DNA of 64,000 nucleotides from Pseudomonas viciae (GCF_004786035.1 NZ_CP035088.1:842001-906000); one strand, 5' to 3'; numbered from the stretch's first letter, positions 53,778-62,553 are shown. Numbers and translations: made by a program. The notes: generated by a model not told the origin, from the sequence alone.

Positions 53778-54978
53778 TGCCCTGCTGGTTTCTCAGGATG
53801 AAGGTACCGACAAGATAGCTCTAGCTCTGTCGGGCGGTGGCTCTCGGGCTATGGCATTCCATTTGGGCTGCCTCCGCGCATTGCATGACCTTGGTGTGCT
53901 TCAGCGGGTGTGTACCATCACTGCGGTTTCGGGTGGGAGCGTATTGGCAGGCCTGTATTGCAGCCACCCTGGAGACTTCGAGGCCTTCGAGGCCAGATCA
54001 CGTGAGATTCTTCGTGAAGGCTTCGCCAAACCTGCGCTCTGGAGGGCATTAAGTTCTGCTGACGGGGTTAAAGCCGTAGCTTATGCCAGTGCGCTGGTGG
54101 TCGAGCGAGCGGTAGCATTTTTCTGGCGAATGGGTCAGCGGGTACTCCGTAAGTGGAAGGCGGGGGAGCATTGGCCTAACTCAGCACCATTTCTGCGCAA
54201 GGCCAGCCGAACCACCATCATGCGAAATGTCTTCAGCAAGACGTTCAACGGCTGTCTGCTCAAAAATCTCCGAAAGGATCGACCACAGCTCATTGTCATA
54301 GCCTGTGAGCTGCGAGCAAAGGCAGCGTTCTACTACACCAGAGATCGCCTTCATTGCTGGCGGTATGGATCCGCTAGCTCTGAAGGCGTCGAGCTGGCTG
54401 ATGCTGTCGTGGCCTCAGCAGCATACCCGGCATTTCTTCCTGCTCTCGATCAGCGACTGCTTTTCAGTAGGGCATCGGAAGAGCAGGCTTATAGGATTAC
54501 CCTCACTGACGGGGGTGTTTACGACAACCTGGGCTTGGCTCCACTTTGGCCCGACCGAGACTTTTCGGAAAGTCTCTCGGTGCCGCGCCATGATTGGATT
54601 ATTGCCTGCCGAGCAGGTTATGGCCTCGAGGTCACTGAGCCCGCTTCGATGTGGGGGGCGCGCATGGGGGCGTCGTTTGAGAGCGTGTTCGCAAGAGCCC
54701 AGAACCTTGCAATGAAACGTCTTTTTGACCTCAAAGACCTAGGCAAGCTCAAGGGCTTCATGTTGCCCTATCTCGGCCAGAAGGACAGCACCCTCAAATT
54801 TACTAATCTGGACATGGTTACCGCCGAGGCCACCGCTGGTTATGCGACCAATTTCAATGCAATGGACAAGGAGTGGATTGAGCGGCTAGTAAGGCGAGGA
54901 GAGCAGATTGTCCATGCGCAGTTTAAAGAGCATTGGCAGTCATACATGTCCCCTCCGCCAGTCAAGGCCGAGATCTAA
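53764..54978 (+). CDS. Patatin-like phospholipase
   Basis: 404 residues. The oxyanion loop is LALSGGGSRAMAFHLG (near residue 21), the nucleophile Ser lies in AVSGGSVLAG, and the catalytic Asp in TDGGVYDNLGL near residue 253. No signal peptide, so it acts inside the cell, where patatin effectors of CBASS-type systems degrade membrane phospholipids. The gene overlaps the E2-E1-JAB gene by 14 bp, which implies tight co-translation. It is the likely effector of the cluster, by analogy. Confidence 0.87.
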   Translation: MRVSDALLVSQDEGTDKIALALSGGGSRAMAFHLGCLRALHDLGVLQRVCTITAVSGGSVLAGLYCSHPGDFEAFEARSREILREGFAKPALWRALSSADGVKAVAYASALVVERAVAFFWRMGQRVLRKWKAGEHWPNSAPFLRKASRTTIMRNVFSKTFNGCLLKNLRKDRPQLIVIACELRAKAAFYYTRDRLHCWRYGSASSEGVELADAVVASAAYPAFLPALDQRLLFSRASEEQAYRITLTDGGVYDNLGLAPLWPDRDFSESLSVPRHDWIIACRAGYGLEVTEPASMWGARMGASFESVFARAQNLAMKRLFDLKDLGKLKGFMLPYLGQKDSTLKFTNLDMVTAEATAGYATNFNAMDKEWIERLVRRGEQIVHAQFKEHWQSYMSPPPVKAEI

Positions 54979-54987
54979 TCTCCTAAC

Positions 54988-55215
54988 GCAGTGATGGCCA
55001 TATGTGATGAGCGAGATGCCTGGTTTCGAGCCGGTTGGCAGGAGCGTGGAATAGTGCACGGAGTAATTGTTCATGAAAAAGTATGAGACTTTCCTGCTAT
55101 CTGCTGGGAGCAGCTCAGACAAGCTGGCGTTAGCTCTCTGACTCGCGGAGAGCAAATTGTGCTGGCCCAAGTTGAGCAACACTGGTCGTGGATACAGCAG
55201 GCGCAGCAGGCATAG
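54988..55215 (+). pseudogene. Relic of a second JAB-patatin gene pair
   Basis: First frame: AVMAICDERDAWFRAGWQER ... VHEKV, matching the last about 30 residues of the JAB domain at 53680-53777. Overlapping it by 14 bp (55073-55086), MKKYETFLLSAGSSSDKLAL matches the patatin N-terminus and stops at 55141. In another frame LTRGEQIVLAQVEQHWSW matches the patatin C-terminus. The same 14-bp overlap as the intact pair shows a duplicated cassette reduced by internal deletion. Confidence 0.8.
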
Positions 55216-55289
55216 CCGCAACCTAACCAAGAAACTAGCAGGCTCTAATCTCCGAGCTTGGCATTGCAGAGAAAGGGACACACTCGCTT

Positions 55290-56663
55290 ATGTTCAAAAA
55301 CCAATTTTTTGCTTCTCCTGGTCAGGTAGATGGCGAACCGCGTCGTAAAGGGCGCGTTTACGCTGCCATAGAAGTTCCTGAGCTAGATGACGGTTTGCAG
55401 CCGTATGAGGCTGAACCAGTCTACCTTGAGTGTGTCGATACCTCTTGGTTCAACTCTTTTGAGGCGAGCGAGAATGGCGCGCTTTGGAGCAAGTTATTTC
55501 AGGCGGCACCGCTATCAGTACTTGAGCTGACTAGCTACAAACTTCCTCTATTCCCTGAAGGTTCTAAGCCCGGTGATATTGCGTGGTTCGAGTTTGGGTA
55601 CGAGCCCGCTTCTAGCTCGGAGAGTGATGCGCGGATTTACACCAATCTCCTTTCTGAAGGGGCGACGGTAAAAATATCCTTCCATGAGCCTCGTCCGATT
55701 GGCTGGGCAGAAAGGGGGATAATAGGGGAGGCCGCACAAGCTCTGGCTAAATACAATTCTTCTAGTAGCTCTCAGTATTCTCTGAAAAAGCGATTAGCGA
55801 GGATATCCACTGCTGGCGGAGTTGCGTTTTATGATGTTGGGCAGGGCGCGTGTCAGGCTGCCATTGATAATGAGCTGCACATTCCTCAACTTTACGTAGA
55901 TTTCGGAGGGGGGGTGCTCACTAACAAAAAGACATTCCCCGATGGTTTTGCTGGTTTCTGCTTCACCCGCGACCCCATGGTCATTCTGTCTCATTGGGAT
56001 TGGGATCACTGGTCTTCAGCTCAAAGGTGGCCTGAGGCTCTAAATACGCCTTGGCTGACACCGCCAGTGCCCTTGAAACCAATCCAGTTGACATTCGCTG
56101 CTGAGTTGCATGAACGAGGTTCCTTGCACATATGGGACGCTGCATGGCCTGGGACTATCACTGCTGGAGCGGTCACTATTGAGCGATGCACTGGACGGAC
56201 GGCTAACGATTCTGGGCTGGCAGTCACGCTGCGTCGGCGGCGCAATAGCCCCAAGAACTGTCTCCTGCCTGGCGATGCCGATTACGCCTGCATTCCTTCT
56301 GTTGTGGCTGGGGAGTCGTTCAACGCTCTGTGCATGACTCACCATGGCGGCAGGCTGCATTCCCCGACTTATCCAAAAGCAAAGCGCGGCGCTGCATCCG
56401 TACTTTCTGCGGGGCCACGGAACTCCTATCGTCATCCGCTGTTCGACACAGTCGCGACTCACCTAGAACACGGATGGAGCTTGCCAACAGGTACGGCCCT
56501 GTCAGGACAGCGCCCATGCCATGTATTAGTTCCGTGGGGGGGAAGGCCACACATATTACAAGGTGGCTGTCACGGTGGGATGTGCGCCACCGCTGTTTCG
56601 GCCATTGCTCCGGCAAACGGAAAAATCACCAAATTTGCCCGCCGCAGAGGGGACGCTATGTGA
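55290..56663 (+). CDS. MBL-fold metallohydrolase (second, ComEC-branch type)
   Basis: 457 residues. N-terminal about 180 residues are an unrecognised domain; MBL motifs follow: FYDVGQGACQAAI, VDFGGGVL, LSHWDWDHW (HxDxDH), LLPGDADY and MTHHGG. Same motif variant as the first MBL protein of the cluster, so the two are distant relatives. It lies 75 bp after the relic JAB-patatin pair. Probably part of the same functional unit; alternatively it belongs to the lost second cassette. Confidence 0.8.
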   Translation: MFKNQFFASPGQVDGEPRRKGRVYAAIEVPELDDGLQPYEAEPVYLECVDTSWFNSFEASENGALWSKLFQAAPLSVLELTSYKLPLFPEGSKPGDIAWFEFGYEPASSSESDARIYTNLLSEGATVKISFHEPRPIGWAERGIIGEAAQALAKYNSSSSSQYSLKKRLARISTAGGVAFYDVGQGACQAAIDNELHIPQLYVDFGGGVLTNKKTFPDGFAGFCFTRDPMVILSHWDWDHWSSAQRWPEALNTPWLTPPVPLKPIQLTFAAELHERGSLHIWDAAWPGTITAGAVTIERCTGRTANDSGLAVTLRRRRNSPKNCLLPGDADYACIPSVVAGESFNALCMTHHGGRLHSPTYPKAKRGAASVLSAGPRNSYRHPLFDTVATHLEHGWSLPTGTALSGQRPCHVLVPWGGRPHILQGGCHGGMCATAVSAIAPANGKITKFARRRGDAM

Positions 56664-56705
56664 GTCGGAGCAGCTAAGCCCAGCCTCACCTCAACGACCG
56701 CTTCT

Positions 56706-56892
56706 GGCCGATTCTGGTGAAAAAGTTGGCTTCGGTTTCCAAGGCAGAAAAGTACGCGTCGTAGATTGAAATCCTAACTTTCGGCAGTGGCTTCCCTAGC
56801 TCAGATTTCACGTAGCAGCGCGCAAAAGAGGTGTTTCCACCCATCAATTTTCGAGCTGTTTGGGGACACCGACTTTTTCAACAGAATCGGCC
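56706..56892. mobile_element. 187-bp MITE-like element with IS1182 ends
   Basis: Ends (56706-56726 and 56872-56892) match each other at 20 of 21 bp and are the same as the ends of the IS1182 element at 35379. Similarity continues outward (CCGCTTC at both sides). No coding capacity. Could be mobilised only by a transposase acting in trans. Confidence 0.8.
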
Positions 56893-56903
56893 GGAAGCGG
56901 ACA

Positions 56904-57269
56904 CTACTCAAGGGCTATGCAGACCTGCTCGAACCAGGCGGAAAAGGTTGGCCAGCTTTCGTCTGTACTTCCGTTGTGTGACCAGTATCGAACAACACCA
57001 GCCTGCGATATGCAGAAGTAGTCGCTGTTATCTTCAATGAAAGGCAACCAATCCCGCGGAACACCCTGAGCCCAGGCGGCTTCGGCAATTTCAAAGATAT
57101 TCAGATGGCTGCATCCACCCAAAATTACCGCGGGCTCAAATACGGTGTTTGCGACATCGCTGCCACCTTTCAGGAACTGGATATATTCATCGGGAAAGCG
57201 AAAGTTGAGCCTGCTCTCCGCGTCAGCAATTTCAGCATCTGTTGGAATACGAAAAGGATTATCTGTCAT
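56904..57269 (-). CDS. SMI1/KNR4 (SUKH) family protein
   Basis: 121 residues with the full family pattern: IADAESRLNFRFPDEYIQFL near residue 14, then GGCSHLNIFEI, WLPFIEDNSDYFCIS and a C-terminal helix (WPTFSAWFEQVCIALE). Such proteins are often immunity proteins; no toxin gene is adjacent. It ends 11 bp from a MITE. Confidence 0.85.
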   Translation of the reverse strand: MTDNPFRIPTDAEIADAESRLNFRFPDEYIQFLKGGSDVANTVFEPAVILGGCSHLNIFEIAEAAWAQGVPRDWLPFIEDNSDYFCISQAGVVRYWSHNGSTDESWPTFSAWFEQVCIALE

Positions 57270-57348
57270 TCGTTCAAGTCCGAGTGTTGATCAGTATCGT
57301 GCGGTGGGCTTATTCAATCAGAAAGTGCAGAAGTCCGCTTTGGGTCCA

Positions 57349-57503
57349 GGCTGTGTGAAAACGTAGCCGAGCCTTTAGGGCTTCCAGAAACAGGGCGTAA
57401 ATCGCGTCTGTACGCAAAATCTAGCTCTGCCAATGAGCTAAACATTTACGGATTTCACATAGAAACGCTCTGTTTAATTCGTCGATGACGTTTTCACACT
57501 GCC
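57349..57503. mobile_element. 155-bp MITE-like repeat (copy 1)
   Basis: Ends GGCTGTGTGAAAACG and CGTTTTCACACTGCC are 14/15 complementary. Same length and related interior as 57949-58103. Confidence 0.7.
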
Positions 57504-57634
57504 TGGGTCGTTTTCAGTCCTTCGCGACGGGCAGTAATCGACCCAAAGCGGTTTTTTGCTTTTGCCTGTCTGAGAGTTTATATAACCTCGCGAAATTCGT
57601 TTCGCACACTCGTTGCAATATCCAGGATCCTTTT

Positions 57635-57934
57635 ATGCTGACTGACCAGACCAGGCTACTCGCCCTCGCATTGCTTGAGATCAGGACATTGCTTGCTGAT
57701 TATCTGGGCAGCGATGTAGATGCTCCAATGAGCGTCCGTGTCGCGGCGCATATGGCCTATGCACTCCACAATGAGGCGGAGGCTGCATACAGCAACGCTG
57801 ACTTTCAGCTCGACCACGCAACCCGGAAAATTGCCGCGATCGATGAGATTCTTGGTGTTACGGATGGTGCCGCGTTGTTGAGCAGATTTGAAATCAAGGC
57901 CAAAGTCATTCTGGATAGCGCTCAACCGGGATGA
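57635..57934 (+). CDS. Small unknown protein between two MITE copies
   Basis: 99 residues from the ATG at 57635 (AGGATCC upstream). Helical, acidic: ALALLEIRTLLADYLGSDVD and AAHMAYALHNEAEAAYSNAD. No family recognised. Flanked on both sides by 155-bp repeats in the same orientation. Confidence 0.5.
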   Translation: MLTDQTRLLALALLEIRTLLADYLGSDVDAPMSVRVAAHMAYALHNEAEAAYSNADFQLDHATRKIAAIDEILGVTDGAALLSRFEIKAKVILDSAQPG

Positions 57935-57948
57935 CCGCTTCTGGCCGA

Positions 57949-58103
57949 GGCTGTGTAAAAACGTTTTTGAGTGCGACAGGTACTCAAAACCGCACTGAAA
58001 ATCGCGCTTCTACGCGAAATCCACATCTGCTGACGTGCCAATAAATTTCAGATTTAACGTAGATGCGCACACTTCAATTTTGGCGAAGCGTTTTTACACA
58101 CTC
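57949..58103. mobile_element. 155-bp MITE-like repeat (copy 2)
   Basis: Ends GGCTGTGTAAAAACG and CGTTTTTACACACTC are largely complementary (12 bp perfect). Interior shares AAATCGCG, TCTACGCGAAAT-type blocks with copy 1. Confidence 0.7.
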
Positions 58104-58198
58104 TGGGCCGATTGCTGCCCCTAGCCACGCATGCACCTCTAGCTAGGCGCCGCGGCTAGTTAACACTGTCTGCGGGATCCAGTGCCTGGCACCTGAGC

Positions 58199-58230
58199 GA
58201 AAAAAACCACCTGTCCTAGAACAGATGGTT
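58199..58230 (-). terminator. Terminator of DUF1640-like gene, copy B
   Basis: Stem of 10 bp (AACCACCTGT and ACAGATGGTT, one G-T pair), with a T-run on the minus strand. Counterpart of 41362-41394. Confidence 0.7.
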
Positions 58231-58256
58231 TCTGATTTTGCTGGAAGAGAGAGTTG

Positions 58257-58502
58257 TCAGTGGATAAACGCAATCCCAGCGAAGAGAATCGCCATCACGA
58301 GGGCGAGCATCACGCCAATATCCATAATGAGACCCACCCGAAACCGGGATAGCTCTGCTCGAAATTGTGCGAGGTCAGGATGGGATATATCTGCAGTAGA
58401 TAAATGCAAATCAGAATCCATGGCTTGGATAACTGTTTCGATTTTCTGCTCAGGTACGTTGATCGCCTTCAGGGCTTTATACATTGCCAGTCGATTTTTC
58501 AT
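58257..58502 (-). CDS. Coiled-coil single-TM protein, DUF1640-like (copy B)
   Basis: 81 residues from the ATG at 58502 (GGAGG upstream). Head LAMYKALKAINVPEQKIETV is closely similar to copy A; the coiled coil is about 20 residues shorter; one terminal membrane helix follows (VMLALVMAILFAGIAFIH). Same order of terminator, gene, structured segment and relaxase end as copy A. Function unknown. Confidence 0.7.
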   Translation of the reverse strand: MKNRLAMYKALKAINVPEQKIETVIQAMDSDLHLSTADISHPDLAQFRAELSRFRVGLIMDIGVMLALVMAILFAGIAFIH

Positions 58503-58519
58503 TAAGACCTCCAAAATAA

Positions 58520-58750
58520 TAAAGGCCTGCCCCAAGACGGGGAGGCCCGTCTTGGGTGGGGAATATCATGCTTCCATCGACATTAAGTCGACTGTCAGCT
58601 CCTCCGGAAGCGATGCGACATTGGAAGGATCCTGCGGGAAACCGCAGCGCCGTCTCGAAGATCCCGACGGCCAGTGTGAGCTTGTAAATTGCATGTCCCT
58701 GATATTGCCGTCAATCCGAAAACCGACTATCGAGTGTTCCCGAATGTTGG
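58520..58750 (-). ncRNA. Conserved structured noncoding segment (copy B)
   Basis: Matches 41747-41960. Stem CCCAAGACGGG (58531-58541) / CCCGTCTTGGG (58546-58556) carries one compensatory pair relative to copy A. CTGCGG-GAAA-CCGCAG hairpin near 58635 and a GCTTCC/GGAAGC pairing are also kept. Confidence 0.45.
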
Positions 58751-58751
58751 C

Positions 58752-58830
58752 CTAGGAATGTTTACGGGCCGGTAATTTCATCTTCAGATTTGGGGGTAAC
58801 GGCGCAAGCCTTTGATCAGCCAGCGGTGGT
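58752..58830 (-). pseudogene. 3' end of a second MobH relaxase gene
   Basis: On the minus strand PLPPNLKMKLPARKHS ends at the stop 58752-58754 and corresponds to NNPNLKLVTPG near the C-terminus of the intact MobH. An alternative frame reads DHRWLIKGLRRYPQI. Only about 25 codons remain. Confidence 0.45.
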
Positions 58831-59038
58831 CGCTTACGGGGCTGCAGGCATGCATCGATTCTGTCGCCAGATCTCAACGGTCAGTATCTCTCGCATGCTG
58901 TCGGTCTGCGGACGGAAAGTCTCATGCTGAGTTCACCGTAAAGATGTGAGCACTGGCAACCAGATGTTTTGAGTGTTGGTGGTCTCAACTGGAGATAGCC
59001 AATGTTATGGCTTTCACGTTGATCGATCCAAACCACAG

Positions 59039-59371
59039 TCATCCATTTTCATTCGTTTGAAGGAAGAGAAGCATAGCTTTCCAGTAGCCGCTGATTCGAT
59101 CCAGCTGATGCCAGTGTCTCGGTCGGATGTGCAGAGTATTTTCATGGTGGTACAGCACTACTCCGTCTTTGCGCAGTTGCTGGATCAGCAGTTTGATGTC
59201 GACAGGGTTTGAGCTGGATGCGGCGACAGCGGCGACACTGGCGACAATCTGCGGGATGCCATGGTTGGCATCTTGCGACAGTTTGGCGACGGAAGTGGCG
59301 ACACACCGCAGGACAGGGGGCGTCTGATTTTTCGACTGAAAGCGGCGTACTGCGTCATTCAGACGGAACAC
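59039..59371 (-). CDS. Small protein with TubC-N-like domain, partner of DUF3987 gene
   Basis: 110 residues, GTG start overlapping the DUF3987 gene by 17 bp. A low-complexity Ala/Val/Ser middle (IVASVAAVAASSSNP) is followed by IKLLIQQLRKDGVVLYHHEN and a hydrophobic end (WKAMLLFLQ), which recalls TubC N-terminal docking domains. Such small genes often follow DUF3987 genes in Pseudomonas islands. Role unknown. Confidence 0.5.
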   Translation of the reverse strand: MFRLNDAVRRFQSKNQTPPVLRCVATSVAKLSQDANHGIPQIVASVAAVAASSSNPVDIKLLIQQLRKDGVVLYHHENTLHIRPRHWHQLDRISGYWKAMLLFLQTNENG

Positions 59372-60749
59372 GGCACACCTCGAAAGTCTTGGCGTCTTGG
59401 CTCTTCACACAGTTCGCTGTGAGTAACTCAACTAGAAGCGTGGCGGTGTGATTACAGCTTTTGCGTGCAAAGCGAGGGCCGTTGCGATTGATGTCTCGGA
59501 TGGTAAAACGGGTCCAGCCTTTCTGCTTCAGCCAGCGTAACAAACGATCCGCTTCTTCACGTAGGGTGTTAACCGGCTCTTGCTCAGTCAAGCGCTGGAT
59601 CTCGGCCAGGTAATAATCCATTAGCGTTGAAGCGCGCTGAATATGCTCTTCGTTCAAGGCACAGGCTTCTTCGATTGCCGCCAGAACCCCGGCGATGCGC
59701 AGTACATTGGCAGCAGCTTTACTTGCGACGGATTGAACGCCGGCCAACTCGCCGAACTCGCCAGACTGACACTCTATGGTGTCGTGAATATCAATCCAGG
59801 CCATGCGGGCGCTGTCCGTCAACTCCAATGTCGTGAGCTTGAGCGATCCGTCCTTGTTGGTCGCTAACGGCTTCTTCAGCAGATCAGTGATATGCGTTTG
59901 GTAGCGTTGGACCTTGGAGTCTTGCGTTAGATCTACCGCCTTGTACAGGCGCTGACCGATCAAACGTTCAGGCCAACTGATGAGGAATCTACCGAGCACA
60001 CCTTGACCATTGATCATCGGATCTTTGAGGAACTGGTTGGCCACGTACGGCTGCAGCATCAGATGCATGCTGAGACGACGATCATAGGCTCGCAGGCTTT
60101 CCCCGGGCATGGACCGTGTCCGGTCAATGGGACTGCCATCCCAGATTCTCGACAGCGTGGTGATCGCTTTGAGCTGGTTCTCTTTGCTCATGGTGCTGCC
60201 ACCGAGGAATTGACCGCCTTCGTCATTGAACAGGCCCATGCTCGGCAGCCCATAACAGAGGTTTTTTATGAGTGCTTCGATGGTGGGGTCGGTGGAGATC
60301 AGCCTGGGCTGGACGGGTTCGGATAGTTCACAGATTTCATGCTTTGCCTGTCGGTGGGCTTTGGCCGTAAGACGAATTGCAGATTGGTAGGCGTTGAGCT
60401 TTTCCGTGTACACAGACCACTGCTCTCGCTCCCAGTTACGCGCTGCCGAGAGAGCTTGATGATCCACTGCACTTTTACGGTCACCTGATGATGCGACCGT
60501 CAGCAGATACAGAGACAGCGGATAGGTACGGCCATCGAGTTGTACGTTGACGTGGCCTTGAGTCACTAGAGCTGCGGTGGCCAGCACCGATTGTGCGGCC
60601 ATGGCACTCGGTGCGCCGATGACCTCTGCCATCCGCTCTACTGCGCCCCCCAGGAGTTCACCCAGCGCTTCGACCGGGTAGGTCAATGGTTGGGGCTGAT
60701 AGTCCAGCAGAGGGCGCGGTGGTGGATCGCATTTTTCGCACAATTGCAT
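59355..60749 (-). CDS. DUF3987 (YfjI-type) protein of the integrative element
   Basis: 464 residues. N-terminal AMAEVI-type helix region then SVLATAALVTQGHVNVQLDG and LYLLTVASSGDRKSAVDHQA, where GDRKS is a degenerate Walker A position. SMGLFNDEGGQFLGGSTMSK gives the second NTPase block. Such proteins are usual partners of P4-type integrases in satellite-like islands and may serve replication. Overlaps the TubC-like gene. Confidence 0.85.
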   Translation of the reverse strand: MQLCEKCDPPPRPLLDYQPQPLTYPVEALGELLGGAVERMAEVIGAPSAMAAQSVLATAALVTQGHVNVQLDGRTYPLSLYLLTVASSGDRKSAVDHQALSAARNWEREQWSVYTEKLNAYQSAIRLTAKAHRQAKHEICELSEPVQPRLISTDPTIEALIKNLCYGLPSMGLFNDEGGQFLGGSTMSKENQLKAITTLSRIWDGSPIDRTRSMPGESLRAYDRRLSMHLMLQPYVANQFLKDPMINGQGVLGRFLISWPERLIGQRLYKAVDLTQDSKVQRYQTHITDLLKKPLATNKDGSLKLTTLELTDSARMAWIDIHDTIECQSGEFGELAGVQSVASKAAANVLRIAGVLAAIEEACALNEEHIQRASTLMDYYLAEIQRLTEQEPVNTLREEADRLLRWLKQKGWTRFTIRDINRNGPRFARKSCNHTATLLVELLTANCVKSQDAKTFEVCRVPSE

Positions 60750-61161
60750 CGAGTACTATCTCCTTATGAGGTCAGTTTTTTCCTCGCTACTTAGGAGAAA
60801 GCACGACGATTTGTCGTAGTTTCAGCGCTCTGTAACTACTCGGATCGCCGCTAACTGCTCCTCGTCAGGCGCTGGTGTACCCCACGATCGAACTGGCGAT
60901 CAACCGGGCCATCGGGGAATGCAACTGACGTAGAAGACCTTGGTTCTCGGTGGCTCTAGATAGATTTATTACCGTTTGTAAGATCGCCAAGCGAGCCACT
61001 GCAAACGTTGCTGCGAAGTCTTCCCGAGCGCAACGGCTTTGGCGGAAAAGCATGATCGACACTTGTGGTGGCGACGGCCGCCAGTTTGTCGCCTCGCCCG
61101 TGGTCAGAGACGACGAGGGTTGTCGCCGCTGTCGCCGTCGTCGCCATAAAGTTGATTTTGC
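60750..61161. other. Intergenic region with GTCGCC-type simple repeats
   Basis: About 410 bp. At 61064-61150 it has repeated GGCGAC/GTCGCC units like those coding for the Ala/Val-rich stretch of the TubC-like gene. No supported gene; an AlpA-like excisionase would be expected here but was not recognised. Confidence 0.5.
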
Positions 61162-62418
61162 TTAACGAATCGAGACGACTTTCCGGCTTCTGTTTTCATG
61201 GATTGCTGCTATTGAAAAGTCACCCGTGGCCGCCTTTTGAATGTGCTCGCTCCACCAGGCCATCATTGGGCGTCGACGCTCAATGTAGTCCGCGCGGTTG
61301 TAAGCGCTTCTAACCTCATCTTTGTCGACATGAGCCAAGGCAACCTCAATCAGTTCGGCATCCCAGGCATGCTCGTTCAGGATGGTGCTCGCCATGGAGC
61401 GCATTCCGTGGCTTACGAGTCGCCCTTCAAACCCCATCCGTTTCAGCGCCATGTTGGCGGTCTGGCTGTTGCAATGGGTGCGCGGATTGCGGTCGGCGGG
61501 AAACACGTACTCCCTGTGTCCGCTGTAGGGCTTGATGGCCTCCAGGAGCGCCAAGGCCTGCTCCGTGAGCGGAATGATGTGTGTGCGGCGTTTCTTCATT
61601 CGCTCCGGTGGAATCGTCCAGATCTTCTTCTTGAAGTCGATGTCAGCCCATCGGGTGGTCGCAGCTTCGGATGGCCGAGTCATCGTGTGCAGCTGCCACT
61701 CGATGAGGCACCGGGTGGTTCTTTTGATGCTGGCGTTGGCAATCGCCACCATGAGTTCATTGAGCTCATCGGGTGGTAATGCCGCCATGTTTTTCTTCTT
61801 TGGTTTTTTGAAGACCGATCGAATTCCGCTCAAGGGGTTGGCATGAATGAGTCCGTAGTTCACCCCGTAAGTCATGATTTCGTTGAGGCGTTGGGTCAGG
61901 CGCTTGACCGTTTCCAAGCTGCCTTTGGTCTCAAGTGGCTTAAGCAATTTGATGACCTGAGGAGCGCTGATTTCAGAAATTGGAGTCGCGTGCAAATCGG
62001 GGAAGACGTGAAGCGTGAGTGATCGCCAAATGTCTTCAGCGTAGGCGGTTGTCACGGAGTCTTTCTTCAGTTCAAACCATGCCGTCGCCACGTTTTGAAA
62101 GGTGTGCTCTGTCGCAGCTTTTTTCGCTTGGCGATCTGCATCGCGTTGCTCTTTCGGGTCCAGTCCTTGGGCAACCAGCTCCCTGGCCTCAACCGTGCGT
62201 TTTCGCGCATGAGCCAGGCTGAGTTCCGGGAACGTCCCCAGTCCCATGTTGATCCGTTTCTTGGTCACGGGATGGATGTAGTTGAAATTCCAAAGCCTCG
62301 AACCGTTGGTTCGGACTCGTAACTGAAGACCGTCGCCGTCGGTCAATGTGTAGTCTTTGTCCTTGGGCTTGGCGGCTTTGATTTTCAGGTCTGAAAGGCG
62401 TGTGGCTCGGGCTCCCAT
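61162..62418 (-). CDS. P4-type tyrosine integrase (ssrA-specific)
   Basis: 418 residues. DUF4102 N-terminal domain (RLSDLKIKAAKPKDKDYTLT; LGTFPELSLAHARKR), core-binding domain, then catalytic residues R in TMTRPSEAATTRW, HGMRSMASTILNE, LAHVD and Tyr in SAYNRADYIERRRPMMAWW. Start at 62418 has GGAGT upstream. Position next to attR and the ssrA end marks it as the enzyme that inserted the island; the sequence appears intact. Confidence 0.93.
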   Translation of the reverse strand: MGARATRLSDLKIKAAKPKDKDYTLTDGDGLQLRVRTNGSRLWNFNYIHPVTKKRINMGLGTFPELSLAHARKRTVEARELVAQGLDPKEQRDADRQAKKAATEHTFQNVATAWFELKKDSVTTAYAEDIWRSLTLHVFPDLHATPISEISAPQVIKLLKPLETKGSLETVKRLTQRLNEIMTYGVNYGLIHANPLSGIRSVFKKPKKKNMAALPPDELNELMVAIANASIKRTTRCLIEWQLHTMTRPSEAATTRWADIDFKKKIWTIPPERMKKRRTHIIPLTEQALALLEAIKPYSGHREYVFPADRNPRTHCNSQTANMALKRMGFEGRLVSHGMRSMASTILNEHAWDAELIEVALAHVDKDEVRSAYNRADYIERRRPMMAWWSEHIQKAATGDFSIAAIHENRSRKVVSIR

Positions 62419-62553
62419 GGGTACTCCAACGCTGTTTGTGTATTCCAAAATTTACCAGTCACGGGCTTGGAATACGCCTTGGAATACATTTCAAAATGGA
62501 TCTGCCTGAAGCGCTGTGGAGCTCAATGGCCCTGAAACCCCCGTATTTACTGG

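Noticed and set aside
50440..56663. Calling the cluster a type II CBASS
   Set aside because: No CD-NTase, HORMA or TRIP13-like gene is encoded in or next to it, and the MBL genes are not standard CBASS parts.
60865..61062. A 65-codon minus-strand ORF as an AlpA-like excisionase
   Set aside because: The position would suit AlpA, but no HTH pattern or AlpA signature could be read.
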